64,000 nucleotides of DNA from Undaria pinnatifida (taxonomy: Eukaryota; Sar; Phaeophyceae; Laminariales; Alariaceae): contig JABAKD010000024.1 of NCBI GenBank assembly GCA_012845835.1, forward strand, positions 8,211,103 through 8,275,102, given 5' to 3'. Position numbers and translations under genes: made by a program. Shown here one piece after another: positions 58,958 through 64,000 of this stretch (position 1 is its first letter; each line of letters begins with the position of its first letter). A model generated the notes under the pieces. The model saw only the letters and a program-made list of their open reading frames with translations, did not search any database and was not told the origin of the DNA.

Positions 58958-59947
58958 CGTCACCAACACGCAATAATATCGGGACTGTCTCCTTGCCTGC
59001 CTACGAACGCGAGAAGGGGTTTCCAACAATTTTGGTCGGCGTTTTTAACAAATAACCGTTTCAAGACAATCAGACCAGGAAACACCGTTTACGTCCGTGG
59101 TTACGTGCCCTACCCGGTACGGAACTCGCCTTCTGTAGTGCCCAGCACGACCTCGTGCGCCAACGATCGAGGGAGCTCACGGGTTGCTACGAACGAGTGA
59201 GAGGGAGACGGACAACCTCCACGCCAGCCGGTAGTCCTACCTGTTTTGCGTTATATCTTTGCGGGATCCAAAATCTGGCACGCAAATACCGCCCGTATCC
59301 TGAGCTTGACCACGTACTGGCTACAGGTGGCGCTGGTATAGCTGGTCCTGGTACATCGTACATCGTTGGCAACCGACCGTCTTAGGCCACTGCTCTTCAG
59401 CAAGGATGGAGGTGAGGATATATAGCCGTACTACGATACGATGTACGTACGCAGGCGGCTCGTATGGGGCAGATGCGTCAATGTGATATCTTGCTGATTG
59501 TTCGGGCTGATCATATAGTCTAGTACCTGGTACCCTAGTCTATAGTCTATGTTATGACGGTTGATACTTCCTCGCGGACCCGAGTGTGGGTTAATCTTGA
59601 GCTATCCCGGTGCACCATCTCAAGGCTTTTGGTGGTGGTGCTTGTTGCGATAGCCGTGCGACTGTACGCTCTATGTATGCAGACGTCCCTGCGTAAGATG
59701 CGTCGATGCGAGATCTTGGCGCGTAGCCTGTCACTAGCCTGTCACGCCGACTCCAACATCCTATTGTACCTGCTGAGGTTTCGGGTTCATCGTATCAAAT
59801 GACTAATGTTGATACTTCCTGGCGGACCCGAGATTGTCCATCTTGAGACACGAGTACGGCGTCGTATCATCTATTAAATAATACCAGGTAGCTTTGTTGG
59901 TGTTGCTTTCTGCGATGGCCGTTTGTTGGTTATATAGCGTTACTACG

Positions 59948-60372
59948 TGGGCCAGTGGGTGGTGCTATACAACCAATAAAGTATATTTTTGCGAGTTCGC
60001 CAATTGACTCTCACCGACTTCGTAACAGGGATCTCCGGGGCTCTCTCCCCTCGCCACGCTCTACCATAGTACTCACAGGCGCAAACTATCATAACCATTC
60101 ACGTCTCCAGCGCGCACGCTCGCAAACACGTCATTTCCTTTTTTCTTTTCCGGGAAAAAAGCGGAAATATGAAGTCGTTGGGATTCAAACCCACGACATA
60201 TCTTTTGTTGGTTAGACTATTAGTTTAGTGTATAGCACTACCCAATGACCTACGCAGTCGCCGAGGGGAGAGCCCCGGAGATCCCTGTTACGATGTCGGC
60301 GAGAGTTTATTGACGGACTCGCAAACATGTATTTTGTTGGTTATATAGCACTACCCACTGGCCCACGCAGTC
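59948..60372. mobile_element. Inverted-repeat element enclosing a tRNA-like sequence
   Basis: Left arm 59,948-60,055 and right arm about 60,263-60,372 are inverted copies of about 105 bp (GGGCCAGTGGGT(G/A)GTGCTATA, TTGCGAGT(T/C)CG, TAACAGGGATCTCCGGGGCT). The spacer holds the tRNA-like sequence on the minus strand. Two further box-A-like fragments follow at 60,375-60,460. Confidence 0.8.
60172..60262 (-). ncRNA. tRNA-like / SINE head-like sequence
   Basis: Minus strand: TAGGTCATTGGGTAGTGC resembles a pol III box A with D-loop, and GTGGGTTTGAATCCCAA about 50 bases later is a good box B/T-arm hairpin. I cannot fold a seven-base acceptor stem, so it is not called a functional tRNA. It may be a tRNA pseudogene or a SINE head. 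Confidence 0.5.
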
Positions 60373-60839
60373 ACACGTGTTGGTTATATAGCACTACCCA
60401 CTGACCAACGCAGTCACATGACTACGTGGGCCAGTGGGGAGTGCTATGTACCCAACACCGTTGTATGCTGCGTATAGACGCCAATGGGCGAGATGTGTCG
60501 ATGTGAAATGTTGACGCTGGCCTGGAATCCGAGACGTCGACTTCCATCCTTTCCCATCGCAAGTGCCTGCTGGAGGTTCGGGCTGGTCGTGTGACCACTA
60601 ACATGATACTTCCTGCGTAGTTCTGAGCTATAACTGCTGCGAATCATCTCGTAGCTTTGTTGATGCTGCTTGTAGCGATACCCGTAAGGCCGCACGGTTG
60701 TACGTTGTACGTACGTAAACGTCTATGGGTAAGGTGCATCGACGTGAAACATTGGTGCATGGCCTAGGACAATAATTCCCATCGTCTCGTCTTCCTATTA
60801 CATGCGCTTGCCGAATGTCCGGGTTGATCGTGTAACAAT

Positions 60840-62540
60840 TGATGTATTATACCTCCTACAAGGCTCCCTCTCGGGATATCCCGGGGGCATCGCGAGTCAA
60901 AAAGCGGGAACACAGGTGTTCCAACGATACTTATGAGCTACTGCTTTTGCCGCAGCTGTACACTTCGTATGCCTGGTGCTGTATGAGGTCCGAAGATGTG
61001 TGTTTCATGGTTGTTGCATTGGAGGTGAAATGTTAACGTCGTTTCTGATCTCCTGATGCTGTGCACCAACCACACACGTACACCGTGACTACCACAAAGA
61101 CGAGAGCTTGGAACACGGCTGCCGTTGTGCCGCTGCTGCTGTACTGCTGATGTATACATACTGCTGTACTGATGTTGTGGCTGCGAGGCTCAGCGGCTGA
61201 TTTTGACAATAAACACCGCTCTTCTTGGTCGTTTTCTGTGCCTATGATCTATGACAGCACACGCTCCGCTGGTGCATACATACAGAAGCGGACACACATA
61301 CACAGAGAAGCACCGTCCGTGGCTGTCACAAAGGAGTGTTGCTGTGCTATAGAGGGGGGGAAAACGAGAGTGACGATGATGTTATATAGCGGGCGGGAAA
61401 GCCAAGCGGGCTAAAAAAAAGTGAGAACGGAGGGGATATATATATATATTTTAAACAAAATAATACGTGGGTTTTTCCATGTACCCCTGCTCTTCTCAGC
61501 CAAGCAGAACACAGCCCCTTGACAAAAAGAACCAGTTCAGCGACGGTGAATGCTCAAAGCACCGCCATGGAGCTCGGCTGGGATCCAGACATGCGTCGTT
61601 ATGTACCGAAGGCCCCCTCTCTTGCCCAACAGCCGGAAGTGCAAGAAAAAACTCGACCGCCCGAGAACAGCATGCCAAAAACACGCCTGCATCTTTTACA
61701 TAGACATGTGTAACGGACGGTGGAACCCGAGCGTAATCCTGAGCTATAATGGCGTATCATTTCGTAGCTGCGTTGTTGTTGCTTGTTGCGATATCCGTAG
61801 CATGATGTACGCTGTACGCACCACGTACGTGTCTGTGGACAAGGTACATCCATGTGAACTCTTGGTGCGCGGCCTGGGACGTCGGCTCCCATCCTCCTGC
61901 AGCACGTGCCTGACAAAGGCTAAGGTTCGCGTTGATCGGCCAAGGCTATGGTAGGGGGGGGGGGGAGGGTGTACTCGATATTCATGCATGGCCGTAGTCG
62001 TATGACCATACACCTTCGCACCCCTACAATGCCGGGACGAAGCATGCCGGGTTTTCACCGACCAGGTAGTTTGGAGGCTTTTTTTAAAAGCGCCTCGAGG
62101 TCACTCGCACGAGTGACCCCCCTGTCCCTTTACGCTCCGCCAAAAAAATCGTCGCGCATTCTTTTTTTCTTGTCAGTGAGGTACAGAGTAATTCGATCGA
62201 GTGGCTCAAACTCGGTAGAAAGAAAGGCGGTATTATACTACAACACCGTAGCCATGGTCGATCGTATTAATAGTGCGTGGTGTCATTGGTAGGACAAGGT
62301 CGCGACAAGCGACTTTTACCGCACCAAACTGGGGTTCAGCGCTAAACGAGACCACACCATCGCGGGACCACGGCTGATTGTATGACTATTGCTAAATCGC
62401 GGCGGACGGCGGACTCAAGCGTAAACCTGAGCGCTTTAAAATCAACCACCCAGCAGGAAGAACGTGCAGCCGTACGGGTACGACCTTGTTGCGCAAGCTT
62501 CGTTTAACGCCCTACTTTGCGCTTCGGAGATATTTTTTTT
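60840..62540. other. Intergenic, partly array
   Basis: Outside the tandem units, 60,840-61,700 and 61,970-62,540 show no recognisable coding domain. Small frames lack coding signature. Confidence 0.4.
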
Positions 62541-62544
62541 CCAA

Positions 62545-62995
62545 AACCGTCATATTTATCCCCTTGAAAGGATTTATAGCTTACATGCACAAATTGCCCG
62601 TCCGTCCGCCCCCCCCCCTTCCCCCCCCCCCCCCCCCCCCTCCAACCCCGCTCGCTTTTGATGAAAACCAGGCCCCCACGTCCTTCAAAACTCCGCCCCC
62701 CCCCTCACCGGTTATTCGACTTACAGGATTTACTTGATAAAAGGATACATTTCCCTCCACAGCTGTCAGATTTTGTCCCCCTCAGAAACGGGTTTTATAG
62801 TTTCCGCGCACAGACTGACTAAAATCACCTGTTGACCCTGATAGCTACACTGCAGTTGTAAGGGGAGTCGCCGGCCTATATCCTTAATGAGGACACACAA
62901 CTCGTAATACGCGCGATCGGAGTATCACACACAGCTTGCAAAAATGAGTTTCGACGAAATCTTCGATCTCACAGCTGGGGTGTATTTTCATTTTT
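62545..62995 (+). repeat. Dispersed repeat ending in an ATGAGTTTCGACG box, copy 2
   Basis: Second copy of the 33.8-34.18 kb repeat, with a poly-C insert at 62,605-62,705. The box reads MSFDEIFDLTAG and then diverges. Followed by an AT dinucleotide run (62,998-63,022). Confidence 0.92.
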
Positions 62996-63069
62996 TATGA
63001 TATATATATATATATATATATATGTTCTACCTTACTCCTCACTTCCCGGTTTGCCCCGTGCGGCAGATG

Positions 63070-63990
63070 TTGTGTCATCCCTCTATAATGCGGTAGGAGT
63101 TGCACTTTCTGGGTTTCCTAATGCTTCTTACCTCTATAGTACTGTTGAGCTCGTCGAGTGTGGAACTATCGGAGGTTTGTATGACCATTCTACGAGTATA
63201 CGACGTGTTTTTGGTGGGACTAGCGCATAGCAAACGCGGTGAACAGCGACACAATGCTCACCATTTATTGCCTCTTTTGCTGTATTCAATGGGTGATATA
63301 TGCTTCGACAGAGGTGCACCACTTTTCCCCTGCAAGGTTCTTAGCTTGAGGAGTTCTATACATCGCCCAAAAACTGATCTTCAAGAAACAAAGGAAGTGC
63401 AGCTCGATGATGAACCAACCCCTTGTCCTGGGTGTGAAAAATAAATCGTATTGCTTTTTGACAAGAATCACATTCCGATGATTTTTGGTTAACGCCTTCA
63501 CAACTGGAAACCCTTTTTTTTACACATTTACTTGAAGTTACTATAGGGAGGGATTTGGGGCTCTAAAGGGGATAGGGAGGGTCAAGGAGCCCCGTCATTC
63601 ATAAGATCGTTTAGCCAAAAAAAGGTATACTTTAAAAGACTCCATCGTAGCACGCGTCGGGCGTACCCTGGCCTGAATTACCCAGCACTGCTTATTGTTG
63701 GAAGGCAGAATGACCACGGCTACGGTCGGCGGGGGCACTTCCTTTTAGACTACCGAGTGTTGGCCACTCGCGCGGGTGGCTCTCTGTATCTCACTAAAAC
63801 AACTGCCTTGAAAAATTATTTTGGGTTCGCACAACCAGCGTAACAAGAAATTCCCCGGCGGCGGTCTATATGAACCATCCTTCTATAGTGCGGTAGGGGT
63901 TGCAGTTTTTGGAGCCAAACGTTTCTGACCTTCTGATGATGTTCCGGTTGCGCTCCCCAAGGGTGGAACTATCGGATAGCACGATAATTT
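63070..63990. repeat. Direct repeats and short-element copies at the window end
   Basis: CTATAATGCGGTAGGAGTTG with GTGTGGAACTATCGGA (63,083-63,175) recurs as CTATAGTGCGGTAGGGGTTG with GGTGGAACTATCGGA (63,882-63,976). 63,305-63,370 is a GAGGTGCACC..CTGCAAGGTT dispersed repeat. 63,490-63,600 is an ACAACTGGAAACCC..GGGGCTCTAAAGGGG copy with a GGAGCCCCGTCATTCA end. No gene recognised. Confidence 0.75.
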
Positions 63991-64000
63991 AACGAGCATA

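Larger units (their letters stand above)
59440..61970. repeat. Diverged tandem units of 200-250 bp
   Basis: Blocks GATACTTCCT(C/G)GCGGACCCGAG, TTG(T/A)(T/A)GCGATA(G/T)CCGT, GTACG..GTACGT and AAG(A/G)TGC(G/A)TCGA recur near 59,555-59,760, 59,800-59,930, 60,470-60,600, 60,605-60,835 and 61,710-61,955, interrupted by the inverted-repeat element below. Confidence 0.75.

Noticed and set aside
60172-60262. Functional tRNA gene
   Set aside because: Box A and box B are present, but I could not form a seven-base acceptor stem or a standard seven-base anticodon loop.

Overview
The window is nuclear DNA of a eukaryote, most likely a photosynthetic stramenopile (heterokont alga). The reasons are long spliceosomal introns with GT/AG borders, TTAGGG-type repeats, and a uroporphyrinogen decarboxylase (UROD) whose first exon encodes a signal-peptide-like stretch followed by a Phe-bearing S-E-A-F motif, as in plastid proteins of algae with a secondary red plastid. 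The lineage is inference; I cannot name a species. I saw no rRNA, intact tRNA or CRISPR array.

Two host genes can be assembled exon by exon, both on the minus strand. (1) UROD (haem/chlorophyll pathway) runs from its start at 29,083 to at least 5,547, with nine exons totalling 1,125 nt (375 codons) spread over 23.5 kb. Its C-terminal exon or exons lie left of the window. (2) A membrane-anchored HEAGH zinc-peptidase-like protein (peptidase M41 type without an AAA domain) runs from 58,957 to its stop at 45,523. It has nine exons totalling 1,647 nt (548 aa). All reading phases agree across all 16 junctions, which is the main support for both models.

Region by region: 300-4,400 is a broken tyrosine-recombinase (DIRS-like) retroelement in the last visible UROD intron. 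5,547-29,083 is UROD with repeat-filled introns, including a foldback palindrome (21.2-22.0 kb) and a nest of terminal-inverted-repeat elements (23.4-28.6 kb) with a TATCGATCGATA-type satellite and a 360-bp AAT run. 29.1-45.5 kb is intergenic: interstitial telomere-like repeats, an unrecognised decayed coding-like block (29.8-31.7 kb), dispersed repeats, C-rich tracts, and a broken Ty1/Copia element (36.1-40.8 kb). 45.5-58.96 kb is the peptidase gene. 59-64 kb is a tandem array, a tRNA-like inverted-repeat element and dispersed repeats.

The most unusual feature is at the 3' ends of the introns. Next to most acceptor sites lies a tandem array, and at five or more exons the array includes decayed copies of the intron/exon junction itself: UROD exons 2 and 8, and peptidase exons 4, 5 and 7. 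The peptidase terminal exon also has a copy of its 3' end. Both genes show it, so it looks like a process acting on this genome rather than a single accident.
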